Shown here piece after piece: positions 50,513-59,890 of a stretch of DNA of 64,000 nucleotides. Origin of the DNA: Microbacterium maritypicum MF109 (GTDB lineage Bacteria; Actinomycetota; Actinomycetes; Actinomycetales; Microbacteriaceae); the NCBI RefSeq assembly GCF_000455825.1, contig NZ_ATAO01000206.1, positions 186,001-250,000 on the forward strand, in the 5' to 3' direction. Position numbers and translations under genes: made by a program. Each line of letters begins with the position of its first letter. The first letter of the stretch is position 1. The notes beneath the pieces were generated by a model that saw nothing but the letters and a program-made list of their open reading frames with translations, did not search any database and was not told where the DNA came from.

Positions 50513-51268
50513 TCACGAGGGCACTCGTTCGACCCAGGACGGGTACTTCGCCGTACGGCCATCGCCCGACGAGGTGCGCGTCACGCGTCGGCGGACCCAG
50601 GGACCGACGAACTCCCGGTAGTAGGCGAGCCCCGATGGCCCGGTACCCAGTCGATCATTCGGGGCCCACCATGTCGCCGGGGGCTCGAAGCCGAGCGCGT
50701 GCAGCACGCGGGCAGCGACACGGTGGTGACCCGCCGCGTTCATGTGCAGACGGTCATCCGCCCAATACGCACCGCGGGAGAGCTCACGATCCGGCCAATT
50801 GAGTGCTCGGACCACGTCGGGGCGCTCTTCGATCCGCCGGAGCACCGCGTCGGAGAGCAGATCGCCGCGCCGCTGGACGAGGGAGCCCATCGGGAGCTGC
50901 CCGCTGGGATTGGCACCCGAGAGCAGGATCATGGTGACGCCCTCCTCATCGCACCGCCGCAGCACGCGACTGAATGCATCGGCGATGTGCTCGACATCGG
51001 TGCGCGGGCGCAGCATATCGTTGCCACCGCCGTTGAAGGAGAGATGCGTCGGGCGCAGAGCGAGCGCGGGTTCGAGCTGCTGCTCGACGATCGGCCAGGC
51101 GAGCTTGCCCCTGATCGCGAGGTTCGCGTACTGGATGGAGTGGCCCGCCGCGTCCGCCCAGCCTTGGGCCGCGAGATCGGCCCAGCCGCGCTCCCGCCCA
51201 TCCGGAAGAACGTCACCGACCCCCTCGGTGAACGAGTCGCCGATCGCCACGAACCGCACATCTGCCAT
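50513..51268 (-). CDS. SGNH/GDSL-family hydrolase (second of two paralogues)
   Basis: A 251-residue cytosolic hydrolase. Block I VAIGDSFTEGVGD holds the Ser, block III FNGGGNDML and block V DDRLHMNAAGHHRV the Asp-His pair. It is similar in layout to the gene at 18985-19827, including WADL, YANLAIRGKL and the C-terminal GPWVRRRV. TAGGCT (minus strand, 51280-51275) ends 6 nt before ATG 51268, a leaderless start. The substrate is unknown. Confidence 0.87.
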   Translation of the reverse strand: MADVRFVAIGDSFTEGVGDVLPDGRERGWADLAAQGWADAAGHSIQYANLAIRGKLAWPIVEQQLEPALALRPTHLSFNGGGNDMLRPRTDVEHIADAFSRVLRRCDEEGVTMILLSGANPSGQLPMGSLVQRRGDLLSDAVLRRIEERPDVVRALNWPDRELSRGAYWADDRLHMNAAGHHRVAARVLHALGFEPPATWWAPNDRLGTGPSGLAYYREFVGPWVRRRVTRTSSGDGRTAKYPSWVERVPS

Positions 51269-51302
51269 CGTCCCAGCCTATTGCGGCTCACGACGCGCGG
51301 CG

Positions 51303-52655
51303 TCAACGGTCGTCGAGAGCCTGACCACCCCGATCGACGAGCCCCCATGCCGCGGCGGCCGCACCGAGGAAGCACACGCCGAACACGGCGAACAGCAGCG
51401 GAGCCCCACCGGCGATCAGAAGGACCGGTACGGAAAGCGGCGCCACGATCGATGCGATGCGGCCGACCCCGGCGGCCCAGCCCGTGCCCGTTCCCCGCAA
51501 CGACGTCGGATAGATCTCGGGCGTGACGGCGTACAGCGCGCCCCAGGCACCGAGGTTGAAGAAAGACAGAGCCATGCCCGCAGCGATGATCGCCCCCTCG
51601 GTCGTGGCCGTGCCGAAGATCACAGCCGAGACGGCCGACCCCAGAAGGAACACCGACAGGGTCAGCCGTCGCCCCCAGACCTCGATCAGCCACGCGGCGA
51701 CCGCGTATCCCGGAAGCTGCGCGAGCGTGATGATCAGTGTGAATCCGAACGAGCGGACGAGATCGAACCCGGCGTCCACGAGGATGCTCGGAATCCAGAT
51801 GAACGCGCCGTAGTAGGCGAAGTTCACGCCCAGCCACACCACCCAGAGGCAGAGGGTGCGCAGGCGGAACTCGGGGTTCCAGAGCGTGGCGAGGCGGGCC
51901 CGAGCCGTGACCGCGATCGCGCGGGACGCCGGCTCCTTCCGAATGGCCGGGGCCGTCCCCACACCGGCATCAGCCTCGAAGGCCGAGACGATGCGATCAG
52001 CTTCCGCGATGCGTCCACGCGAGGCGAGCCATCGTGGAGACTCGGGCATCCGCCACCGCACGAACAGTGCATACACGGCAGGAATCGCGCCGAGCGCGAA
52101 GGCCCAGCGCCAACCGTCGTCGGACGCCGGGATGACCAGGAACCCGATGACGGCGGCTGCCGTCCATCCGAGCGCCCAGAAGGCCTCCAACACGACGATC
52201 AGACGACCGCGGATTCGGGCCGGTGCGAACTCGCTCACGTACGTCGACGCGACCGGGAGCTCGGCACCGAGACCGAGCCCGACGAGGAATCGCAGCACGA
52301 GGAGTGCCGCGATTCCGCCGACGAGCGCGCTGGCCCCGGTCGCGATGCCGTACACGAGCAGGGTGAGGGCGAACACCTGGCGGCGACCGAAGCGATCGGC
52401 CAGCAGACCGCCGAGCGTCGCACCGATGGCCATCCCGATGAAACCGACCGAGGCGATCCACCCCGCCTCGCCCTTGGTCAGTCCCCACTGCTGCGTGAGG
52501 GCTGCGAGGATGAAGGAGATCAGACCGACATCCATCGCGTCCAGCGCCCATCCGAGCCCGGATCCGGTGAGCAGCCGGAGGTGTCGACGCGTGAACGGCA
52601 GGACGTCCAGGCGCTCGGCCAGCGATGAGCGGCTCGGCAGGGCGGTGTTGGCCAT
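51303..52655 (-). CDS. MFS transporter, sugar-porter/metabolite-symporter type
   Basis: A 450-residue protein with 12 transmembrane helices. MFS motifs include GLLADRFGRRQVFALTLLVY (loop 2-3), RFLVGLGLGAELPVASTYVS (helix 4) and RWRMPESPRWLASRGR at the central loop, typical of the sugar-porter/aromatic-acid symporter group. EIYPTSLRGTGTGWAAG in helix 10-11 supports this. The exact solute is unknown. TACGAT (minus strand) lies just upstream of ATG 52655, and GAGGAG follows it, so either a leaderless or a very short leader is possible. Confidence 0.9.
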   Translation of the reverse strand: MANTALPSRSSLAERLDVLPFTRRHLRLLTGSGLGWALDAMDVGLISFILAALTQQWGLTKGEAGWIASVGFIGMAIGATLGGLLADRFGRRQVFALTLLVYGIATGASALVGGIAALLVLRFLVGLGLGAELPVASTYVSEFAPARIRGRLIVVLEAFWALGWTAAAVIGFLVIPASDDGWRWAFALGAIPAVYALFVRWRMPESPRWLASRGRIAEADRIVSAFEADAGVGTAPAIRKEPASRAIAVTARARLATLWNPEFRLRTLCLWVVWLGVNFAYYGAFIWIPSILVDAGFDLVRSFGFTLIITLAQLPGYAVAAWLIEVWGRRLTLSVFLLGSAVSAVIFGTATTEGAIIAAGMALSFFNLGAWGALYAVTPEIYPTSLRGTGTGWAAGVGRIASIVAPLSVPVLLIAGGAPLLFAVFGVCFLGAAAAAWGLVDRGGQALDDR

Positions 52656-52702
52656 GCTCCTCATCGTAGAGCCGAGCGCCGGACGCCCCGCACGCGATAT
52701 CG

Positions 52703-53737
52703 TCAGTCCTGCGCGCCGAGGATCCGCTTCACCCGAGGGATCACTTCGGTGCCGTACAGCTCGATGCTGCGCATCATCGACTCGTGCGACAGTGTGCCTG
52801 TGGCGTACTTCAGGTCGAAGCGGCCGAGACCCAGGGTCGTGATCGTGTCGGCGATCTTCGCGGCGACTCGATCCGGTGAGCCCGCGTAGATCGCCCCTTC
52901 CGGACCGACATCGTTCTGGAAACGCGCGCGGCTGTATGCCGGCCAGCCGCGCTCGCGGCCGATGGTGTTGTTCATCGCCTCGAATCCGGAGTACGCCGCG
53001 TCCCAGGCCTCCGCGTCGGTCTCGGCGATGTGGCCCGGGGAATGAACGGAGACGGGGTGCGAGGTCGTGCCGAACGACGCCACCGAGCGGTGGTACAGGT
53101 CGACGAAGGGCTTGAACCGCGCCGCCGGTCCCCCGATGATCGCGAGCATCAGCCCCAGGCCGTGACGCGCGACGCGCACGACGGACTCCGGGCTTCCACC
53201 GACACCGACCCAGGTACGCAGGCCCTTCTCGGTCTTGGGGAACACATTCGCGTTGTCGAGCGACGCCCGCATCGTGCCCGACCACGTCACGGGCTCTTCC
53301 TTGAGCAGCTCGACGAAGAGCTCCAGCTTCTGCTCGAACAGTGCGTCGTAGTCGCGGAGGTCGTAGCCGAACAGGGGGAAAGACTCGATGAAGGATCCGC
53401 GCCCGAGAACGACCTCGGCGCGACCGTCCGAAAGCGCGTCCAGCGTCGAGAAGCGTTCGAACACGCGTACCGGATCGTCGGAGGACAACACGGTCACCGC
53501 GGTGCCCAATCGGATGTGTTCCGTGCGAGCCGCGATCGCGGCCAGCACCATCTCCGGCGCGGACACCGCGAACTCGGCGCGGTGGTGCTCCCCCACCCCG
53601 AAGAAGTCCACTCCCACCGTGTCTGCGAGCTCTGCCTGCTCCACGACGTTGCGGATGGTCTGCGCTCCGGTGAGGAGCTCTCCGTCTGCGTCCCTCGTGA
53701 TGTCCCCGAAGGTGTCCAGCCCGAATTCGATTCCCAT
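52703..53737 (-). CDS. LLM-class flavin-dependent monooxygenase/oxidoreductase
   Basis: A 344-residue luciferase-fold protein. FGLDTFGDIT at the start, DFFGVGEHHRAEFAVSAPEM (near residue 45), RLGTAVTVLSSDDPVRVFE, EVVLGRGSFIESFPLFG and WVGVGGSPESVVRVARHG are typical of the actinobacterial LLM group. It uses reduced FMN or F420; the motifs do not settle which. GAGAGGGAT precedes ATG 53737. It lies between the MFS gene and the DUF885 gene on the same strand. Confidence 0.88.
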   Translation of the reverse strand: MGIEFGLDTFGDITRDADGELLTGAQTIRNVVEQAELADTVGVDFFGVGEHHRAEFAVSAPEMVLAAIAARTEHIRLGTAVTVLSSDDPVRVFERFSTLDALSDGRAEVVLGRGSFIESFPLFGYDLRDYDALFEQKLELFVELLKEEPVTWSGTMRASLDNANVFPKTEKGLRTWVGVGGSPESVVRVARHGLGLMLAIIGGPAARFKPFVDLYHRSVASFGTTSHPVSVHSPGHIAETDAEAWDAAYSGFEAMNNTIGRERGWPAYSRARFQNDVGPEGAIYAGSPDRVAAKIADTITTLGLGRFDLKYATGTLSHESMMRSIELYGTEVIPRVKRILGAQD

Positions 53738-53791
53738 GTCATCCCTCTCTATTCAGGTGAATGAACACGCGGCGATCGAACCGCATTCCCG

Positions 53792-55468
53792 TCAGCGCGG
53801 AAGCAGCGCGCTGCGCAGCGTGTCGAGGCCGACCCCACCCATGTCGAGCGCGCGCTTGTGGAAGCCCTTGAAGGAGAAGGCGTCGCCCTCCGCCGCACGG
53901 ACGCCGTCACGCACCTGCTCCCAGATGCGCTGACCGACCTTGTACGACGGAGCCTGCCCCGGCCAGCCGAGGTAGCGGTTCACCTCGAACTGCACGAACT
54001 GATCCGACATGTTCACGTTCTGACGCATGAAGTCGAGTGCGTACTCCGCATCCCACACTCCCGTGCCATCGAGACGTGGCTTGCCCAGGTGTACGCCGAT
54101 GTCGAGCACCACACGGGCCGCCCGCATACGCTGCCCGTCGAGCATGCCGAGTCGATCGGCGGGATCGTCGAGGTAGCCGAGCTGCTCCATCAGACGCTCG
54201 GCGTACAGGGCCCACCCCTCGGCGTGGCCCGAGGTGCCGGCCAACAGCCGGCGCCAGGAGTTGAGCTCGGCCCGGTTGTACACGGCCTGGGCGATCTGCA
54301 GGTGGTGGCCCGGCACGCCCTCATGAAAGACGGTGGTGAGCTCTCGCCAGGTGTCGAACTCCGTGACGCCCTCGGGAACGGACCACCACATACGACCGGG
54401 ACGCGAGAAGTCGTCGGTCGGGCCCGTGTAGTAGATGCCACCTTCCTGGGTGGGCGCGATCATGCACTCGAGCGTGCGGATCGCCTCGGGGATGTCGAAG
54501 TGGGAGGCTCCGAGTTCGGCGACCGCGCGATCGCTCGTCTCCTGCATCCACTTCTGGAGAGCGTCGGTGCCCACGAGCTTGCGGGCAGGGTCGGCTTCGA
54601 GGTGGGCCACGGCCTCTTCGACGGAGGCCCCCGGCAGGATCTCATTCGCGATCGCGGTCTGCTCCGCCACCATGCGCGCGAGCTCTTCGCGGCCCCACTC
54701 GTAAGTTTCGTCGAGGTCGATCGTCGCACCGAGGAAGCGACGGGAGTTGAGCGCGTACAGGTCGCGTCCGACGGCGTCGACCTCTCCGGCGGCGGGGGCG
54801 AGTTCCTCCGCGAGGAAGCGGCGCAGCTCGTCGTACGCGACGCGTGCGGCGGCGGAGTTGTCGGCGAGAGTACGCGCGAGCGAGGCAGGCAGCTGCCCTT
54901 CTTCGGGGTCGGCCTCCGCGACGAACGCGGCGAAGAATCCGTCATCCGCGGTGTAACGGTCGATCTGCGTCGCGACCTCGATCACTTGACGACGTGCCGG
55001 CGTCACCCCCTCGGCGATACCGGTGCGCAGCGTCTCGACGTAGCCACGGAGGGCGTCGGGAACAGCGGCGAGCCTCGTCGCGATCACGTCCCAGTTCTCG
55101 ACGGTCGCGGTCGGCATCAGATCGAAGGCCGCGCGCACATCCTGCGCCGCCGAGGCGATGACGTTGAGATCGCGCAGATGCCACTTCGCGTCGTGCAACT
55201 CGAGATCGAGACGCAGCTCCGCGCCCAGGTCGGTCTTGGTCACCTCGTCGATCGCGTCGACGGGCTCGAGGGCCGAGAGCCTGTCGAGTGTCGCGCGAGT
55301 CGCAGCGGCGATCTCTTCCTGCCCCGCGGGACTCAGGTCACCGAAGCGATCGTTCACCTCGTCGCGGCCGATGTAGGTCCCGAGAGTGGGCGCCAGTACC
55401 GCGATCGTGTCGACCCATTCATCGGCGACGGCGTCGATGGCGGAGGGAGTGCGGGGAGCTGAAGTCAT
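53792..55468 (-). CDS. DUF885-family protein (metallopeptidase-like)
   Basis: A 558-residue helical protein with the zinc-type motif TVFHEGVPGHHLQIAQ (HExxxGH, near residue 375) and downstream GHAEGWALYAERLMEQLGYL. It belongs to DUF885, related to gluzincin peptidases, with no signal peptide. TTAGGCTGACAACT (minus strand) ends at the ATG at 55468: TAGGCT 7 nt upstream is the -10 box of a leaderless transcript. The same TAGGCTGACA string precedes polA. Confidence 0.9.
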   Translation of the reverse strand: MTSAPRTPSAIDAVADEWVDTIAVLAPTLGTYIGRDEVNDRFGDLSPAGQEEIAAATRATLDRLSALEPVDAIDEVTKTDLGAELRLDLELHDAKWHLRDLNVIASAAQDVRAAFDLMPTATVENWDVIATRLAAVPDALRGYVETLRTGIAEGVTPARRQVIEVATQIDRYTADDGFFAAFVAEADPEEGQLPASLARTLADNSAAARVAYDELRRFLAEELAPAAGEVDAVGRDLYALNSRRFLGATIDLDETYEWGREELARMVAEQTAIANEILPGASVEEAVAHLEADPARKLVGTDALQKWMQETSDRAVAELGASHFDIPEAIRTLECMIAPTQEGGIYYTGPTDDFSRPGRMWWSVPEGVTEFDTWRELTTVFHEGVPGHHLQIAQAVYNRAELNSWRRLLAGTSGHAEGWALYAERLMEQLGYLDDPADRLGMLDGQRMRAARVVLDIGVHLGKPRLDGTGVWDAEYALDFMRQNVNMSDQFVQFEVNRYLGWPGQAPSYKVGQRIWEQVRDGVRAAEGDAFSFKGFHKRALDMGGVGLDTLRSALLPR

Positions 55469-55509
55469 AGTTGTCAGCCTAATCCCCGCCCCCCTCTCGC
55501 CGCCGGGTC

Positions 55510-58143
55510 TCAGTGCGCTGCTTCGTTCCAGTCGCGTCCGCGTCCGACCTGCACGTCGAGCGGCACCGAGAGCTCGGCCGCATCCCCCATCCGGGCGCGC
55601 ACGATCCGCTCCGTGGCATCCCACTCCCCCGGAGCGACCTCGACCACGAGTTCGTCGTGGATCTGCAGCAGCACGCGAGAGGAGAGCTGCTCGGACCGGA
55701 GATCGTCGTGGATGTGCAGGAGCGCGATCTTCATGATGTCGGCCGCACTGCCCTGGATCGGAGCGTTGAGCGCCGCACGCTCGGCGTTCTCGCGCAGCAC
55801 CCGGTTCGGACTCGCCAGGTCAGGGAACGGACGACGGCGACCGAAGATCGTCTCGGTGTAGCCGACCTCCTTCGCCTTCATCACCGAGGCCCGCAGATAG
55901 TCGCGCACGGCGCCGAAACGTGCGAAGTACTCGACCATGAGCTGCTTGGCTTCGGACTGCTCGATACGCAGCTGCTTGGAGAGACCGAAGGCGGAGAGGC
56001 CGTAGACGAGACCGTACGACATGGCCTTCACCTTGGTGCGCATGGCCGCAGTGACGTCGCTCGGCTCGACGCCGAACACCCGCGCGCCGACGAAGCGGTG
56101 AAGGTCTTCTCCGCTGTTGAACGCTTCGATCAATCCTTCGTCACCGGACAGGTGCGCCATGATGCGCATCTCGATCTGCGAGTAGTCAGCCGTGAGCAGA
56201 GACTCGTACCCCTCGCCGACTTCGAAAGCACTGCGGATGCGGCGAGATTCCTCGGTGCGCACCGGGATGTTCTGCAGGTTCGGATCGGTGCTGGAGAGAC
56301 GACCGGTCTGGCTTCCGGTCTGCACATAGGTCGTGTGCACACGGTGGTCGTCGCCGATGGCCGTGTCGAGCGACTCGATGATCTGGCGCAACTTTGTGGC
56401 TTCGCGATGCTGCAGCAGAAGGCTCAGGAAGGGATGGGGATTGCTCTCCTGCAGGTCGGCCAGCACCGCGGCATCCGTCGAGTAGCCGGTCTTGGTCTTG
56501 CGGGTCTTGGGGAGCTGGAGGTCTTCGAACAGGACCTCTTGGAGCTGCTTGGGCGAGCCGAGGTTGAACTCCCGTCCCACGACGGAGAACGCCTCCTGCG
56601 CGAGCCCTTCGGCTCGGGTGGCGAGCTCACCGGAGAACGTCGACAGCACGTCGTGAGAAACCGCCACGCCCGCGACCTCCATATCGGCGAGGGTGAGCAG
56701 TGTCGGGAGCTCGATGTCGACCAGGACCGCGGCGACCGGCTCGGGGATGTCTTCACGAAGCGCATCGGCGACGCGAAGCGCGAACCATGCCTCCTGCGAC
56801 GGGGTGGCCCCCTCCGTCTCGGGGACGAGCTGCGTCGGATCGGCCTCGGGAAGCTTCTCGCCGAGGTAGCGTTCGACCAGATCGGAGAGCGTCTTGTCGG
56901 GGAAGCTGGGGCGCAGGAGCCAGCCAGCCAGGCTCGTGTCGTAGGCGAGCCCGCCGAGGCGGATGCCCTGGCGGATCAGCGCCTTCACCTGCGGCTTCGC
57001 ATCGTGGAGCACCTTCGGCGCGTCGGACTCGATCCATCCGCGCAACGCTTCGGCGGCGGCGTCTGCCCAGTCGGTCTCGCGGAGCTCGGTCAGCGTGGCG
57101 GCACCGATGCGCACGGGGACCCCGCCTTGGGTCGTGATGCGCAGAGAGACGTCGCCTTCCTGGGCCGCGGCCCACGTGGCGAGATCGGTCGGCGTCACCT
57201 CAGCGGGGACGGGAAGGACGACGACGGATGCGGGGTCGTCGGCGACCTCGCCTGCGCCCACGGCCTCGAACACGCGAGGCAACAGGGTGCGGAACTCGAG
57301 GCGCGCGAAGATGTCACGCACAGCCTGCGGATCGATCGGTGCCACCGCGAGATCGGCGGGGCCGACCGGAAGCTCGACGTCGGTGAGCAGGCGGTTGAGC
57401 TTGCGGTTGCGACGGACGTCTTCGATGTGGTCGCGGAGGTTGCCGCCGACCACGCCCTTGATCTCGTCGGCACGGGCGATCAGCTCATCGAGCGAGCCGA
57501 ACTGCGTGAGCCACTTGACCGCGGTCTTCTCGCCGACCTTCGGCACGCCGGGGAGGTTGTCGCTCGTCTCCCCGACGAGTGCTGCGATGTCGGGGTACTG
57601 CTCTGGTCGCACCCCGTATCGCTCCTGAACGGTGGACGGGTCGTAGCGCTTGAGCTGGGAGACACCCTGCACTGACGGGTACAACAGGGTGACATCGTCG
57701 TTGACGAGCTGGATGGTGTCGCGGTCGCCGGAGACGACGAGCACTTCGAAGCCCTGCTCCGCGCCCTGCGACGCGAGGGTCGCGAGGATGTCATCGGCCT
57801 CGATCCCCTCTTTCGTCAGGACCGGGATGGACATGGCGGCGAGGCAATCCTGAAGGAGAGGGATCTGACCCTTGAACTCCTGCGGCGACTCCGACCGCGT
57901 CGCCTTGTATTCCGGGTACTCATCCGTGCGGAACGAATGACGCGAGGTGTCGAAGGCGATCGCCAGATGCGTCGGCTGCTCGGCCTTGATGAGGTTCACC
58001 AGCATCGACAGGAAGCCGTAGATGCCGTTGGTGTGCTGATTGTCCTTGGTCGTGAAGTTGTCGACCGGGAGGGCGAAGAAGGCACGATAGGCGAGCGAGT
58101 GGCCGTCGACGACCATGAGGGTAGGCTTTGCGGAGTCCGTCAC
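55510..58143 (-). CDS. polA: DNA polymerase I
   Basis: An 877-residue polymerase. The 5' nuclease domain (1-300) has LMVVDGHSLAYRAFFALP, GIEADDILATLASQG and VSGDRDTIQLV. The 3'-5' exonuclease-like domain (310-490) lacks the DEDD acids (no DTET-like motif), as in other actinobacterial Pol I. The polymerase domain (500-877) shows motif A TADYSQIEMRIMAHLSGDE, the O helix KAMSYGLVYGLSAFGLS and motif C IHDELVVEVAP. It fills gaps and removes primers in replication and repair. GTG 58143 lies 6 nt after TAGGCT, a leaderless start. Confidence 0.97.
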   Translation of the reverse strand: MTDSAKPTLMVVDGHSLAYRAFFALPVDNFTTKDNQHTNGIYGFLSMLVNLIKAEQPTHLAIAFDTSRHSFRTDEYPEYKATRSESPQEFKGQIPLLQDCLAAMSIPVLTKEGIEADDILATLASQGAEQGFEVLVVSGDRDTIQLVNDDVTLLYPSVQGVSQLKRYDPSTVQERYGVRPEQYPDIAALVGETSDNLPGVPKVGEKTAVKWLTQFGSLDELIARADEIKGVVGGNLRDHIEDVRRNRKLNRLLTDVELPVGPADLAVAPIDPQAVRDIFARLEFRTLLPRVFEAVGAGEVADDPASVVVLPVPAEVTPTDLATWAAAQEGDVSLRITTQGGVPVRIGAATLTELRETDWADAAAEALRGWIESDAPKVLHDAKPQVKALIRQGIRLGGLAYDTSLAGWLLRPSFPDKTLSDLVERYLGEKLPEADPTQLVPETEGATPSQEAWFALRVADALREDIPEPVAAVLVDIELPTLLTLADMEVAGVAVSHDVLSTFSGELATRAEGLAQEAFSVVGREFNLGSPKQLQEVLFEDLQLPKTRKTKTGYSTDAAVLADLQESNPHPFLSLLLQHREATKLRQIIESLDTAIGDDHRVHTTYVQTGSQTGRLSSTDPNLQNIPVRTEESRRIRSAFEVGEGYESLLTADYSQIEMRIMAHLSGDEGLIEAFNSGEDLHRFVGARVFGVEPSDVTAAMRTKVKAMSYGLVYGLSAFGLSKQLRIEQSEAKQLMVEYFARFGAVRDYLRASVMKAKEVGYTETIFGRRRPFPDLASPNRVLRENAERAALNAPIQGSAADIMKIALLHIHDDLRSEQLSSRVLLQIHDELVVEVAPGEWDATERIVRARMGDAAELSVPLDVQVGRGRDWNEAAH

Positions 58144-58188
58144 CCTGTCAGCCTAACGAGGACGACAGACACCCGCTGAGGAGGATGC

Positions 58189-58617
58189 ATGAGCGACGTC
58201 GCGATGAGCGAGGGACTCGACTGGGCCACGGCCCGTGGAATGGGTGCTCTGGCCGAGAAGATGGGCATGGAGTTCGTCGAGTTCAGCGTCGAGCGCTGCG
58301 TCGCGACCATGCCCGTCGAAGGCAACACCCAGCCGGTGGGACTCATGCACGGCGGCGCCTACGTGGTGCTCGGGGAATCCCTCGGATCGATGGCGGCGAA
58401 CCTGCACGCCGGTGCCGGCCGACTCGCCGTCGGTGTCGACATCAACGCGACGCACACGCGGTCGGCGACCTCGGGTGTCGTCACGGGAGTGTGCACGCCC
58501 GTGCACCTGGGCAGGAGCATCACCGTTCACGAGATCGTGGTCACGGACGATCAGGGGCGCCGCTGCTCGACGATCCGCATCACCAACATGATCAAGGACC
58601 TTCCCGCCGAGCGCTGA
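58189..58617 (+). CDS. PaaI-type hotdog thioesterase
   Basis: A 142-residue acyl-CoA thioesterase of the hotdog fold: MPVEGNTQPVGLMHGGAYVV with the PaaI motif HGGAYVVLGESLGSMAAN, GVDINATHTRSATSGVVTG and RCSTIRITNMIKDLP. It hydrolyses aromatic or aliphatic acyl-CoAs. GAGGAGGA precedes ATG 58189. It is divergent from polA (46 bp) and overlaps the convergent GNAT gene by 26 bp. Confidence 0.9.
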   Translation: MSDVAMSEGLDWATARGMGALAEKMGMEFVEFSVERCVATMPVEGNTQPVGLMHGGAYVVLGESLGSMAANLHAGAGRLAVGVDINATHTRSATSGVVTGVCTPVHLGRSITVHEIVVTDDQGRRCSTIRITNMIKDLPAER

Positions 58618-59167
58618 GCGGTTCCTCCAGCAGTCGCTGGAACAGCAGGTGGTCCTGCCACTCCCCCGCGATGCGGAGGTAGTTCGGCGCCATACCGATG
58701 CGCTCGAAGCCGTTTCCGAGCAGCACCCGTTGTGACCCGAGATTGTGCAGCAGCGTCGCCGCCTGCAGCCGATGGAGGCGCAGTTCCGCGCGCGAGTACT
58801 CGATGATCTGCGCGACCCCGCGGCTCGCGAGCCCACGGTGCAGCCTCGACCTGTCGACCCAGTATCCGAGGTCGGCGCTCCAGAACGCGCCACGGACGAT
58901 GTTGTTGATGTTCATCCGTCCGCGGATCTCTCCGTCATCGGATTCGATGACGAAGCGGATGCTGCGGCCACTGGCCGCATCATCCACGCATTGCTGCACA
59001 TGCTGCTCTTGCGAGTCGACGGAGAAGAACGCCTCGCTGCGGGTGGGTTCCCACGGTGCGAGATGCTCGCGGTTCGCGAGATAGGCGCGCGAGAGCGCAG
59101 CGCCATCGCCCCGCCGTACGGGCCGCAGGATGTGCTCGGTATCGAGCCGGAGGAACCCGGCGTCCAC
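58592..59167 (-). CDS. GNAT N-acetyltransferase (RimJ/RimL-like)
   Basis: A 191-residue acetyltransferase: LRPVRRGDGAALSRAYLANR, ADLGYWVDRSRLHRGLASRG with the acetyl-CoA loop and AQIIEYSRAELRLHRLQAAT, then SQRVLLGNGFERIGMAPNYL. It resembles enzymes that acetylate ribosomal-protein N-termini, but the target is unknown. GTG 59167 lies 2 nt after the stop of the response-regulator gene, so the two are probably co-transcribed. The longer frame upstream overlaps the regulator and is not needed. Confidence 0.85.
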   Translation of the reverse strand: MDAGFLRLDTEHILRPVRRGDGAALSRAYLANREHLAPWEPTRSEAFFSVDSQEQHVQQCVDDAASGRSIRFVIESDDGEIRGRMNINNIVRGAFWSADLGYWVDRSRLHRGLASRGVAQIIEYSRAELRLHRLQAATLLHNLGSQRVLLGNGFERIGMAPNYLRIAGEWQDHLLFQRLLEEPLSARREGP

Positions 59168-59169
59168 CG

Positions 59170-59790
59170 CTACTTCTTGGGAGCGAGCTGTTCGATGATC
59201 GCCTTGGCGACGTCCTGCATCGTCAGACGGCGGTCCATGGACGCCTTCTGGATCCATCGGAACGCCTCGGGCTCGCTCAGGCCCATCTTCTCGTTGAGGA
59301 GGCCCTTGGCACGGTCGACGAGCTTGCGAGTCTCGAAGCGCTCCACCATGTCGGCGACCTCGGCCTCGAGCGTGATGATCTGCTCGTGGCGGGCCAGCGC
59401 GATCTCGATCGCGGGCAGGAGGTCGTTCGGGGTGAACGGCTTCACGACGTACGCGAGAGCACCCGCCTCGCTGGCGCGCTCGACGAGCTCCTTCTGGCTG
59501 AATGCCGTGAGCAGGACGACGGGGGCGATGTTGCCCTTGTGCAGCTTCTCGGCGGCACTGATGCCATCGAGCTGAGGCATCTTGACGTCCATGATGACCA
59601 GGTCGGGGCGCAGCTCGGTCGCCAGAGCGACCGCGGTCTCTCCGTCACCGGCCTCGCCGACGACATCGAAGCCGTTGTCGCGGAGGATCTCGACGATGTC
59701 GAGACGGATCAGCGACTCATCTTCGGCGACGACGACGCGTCGGGGTGCGGATGACGTGGGCTGCTCAGCCTGCTCTTCTTGCTCTGTCAC
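59170..59790 (-). CDS. pdtaR: ANTAR-domain response regulator (PdtaR type)
   Basis: A 206-residue two-domain regulator. The receiver domain (18-135) has the acidic pair VVAEDESLIRLD, the phosphorylated Asp at 68 in VIMDVKMPQLDG, the switch Thr/Lys in LLTAFS and VVKPFTPNDLL. The C-terminal ANTAR domain (about 140-200: RFETRKLVDRAKGLLNEKMG, then EPEAFRWIQKASMDRRLTMQ) binds RNA hairpins and antiterminates. The sensor kinase PdtaS is not in the window. TAGGAT (minus strand) ends 6 nt before GTG 59790, a leaderless start. Confidence 0.93.
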   Translation of the reverse strand: MTEQEEQAEQPTSSAPRRVVVAEDESLIRLDIVEILRDNGFDVVGEAGDGETAVALATELRPDLVIMDVKMPQLDGISAAEKLHKGNIAPVVLLTAFSQKELVERASEAGALAYVVKPFTPNDLLPAIEIALARHEQIITLEAEVADMVERFETRKLVDRAKGLLNEKMGLSEPEAFRWIQKASMDRRLTMQDVAKAIIEQLAPKK

Positions 59791-59890
59791 ACAACCATCC
59801 TAGTGGAGTGCCCCTGTCCGCAGGCCCTCGGCGCTCGGCGCGGACGTTCACGCGCCTCGCCTGCGCTAAAGTCGTAAACGCGACACACGA

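Noticed and set aside
52656..53285. N-terminal extension of the second MFS frame
   Set aside because: It runs antisense-frame through the LLM monooxygenase gene; the MFS fold begins at ATG 52655.
55513..57675. A 720-residue open frame on the plus strand
   Set aside because: Antisense to polA, whose nuclease and polymerase motifs are intact.
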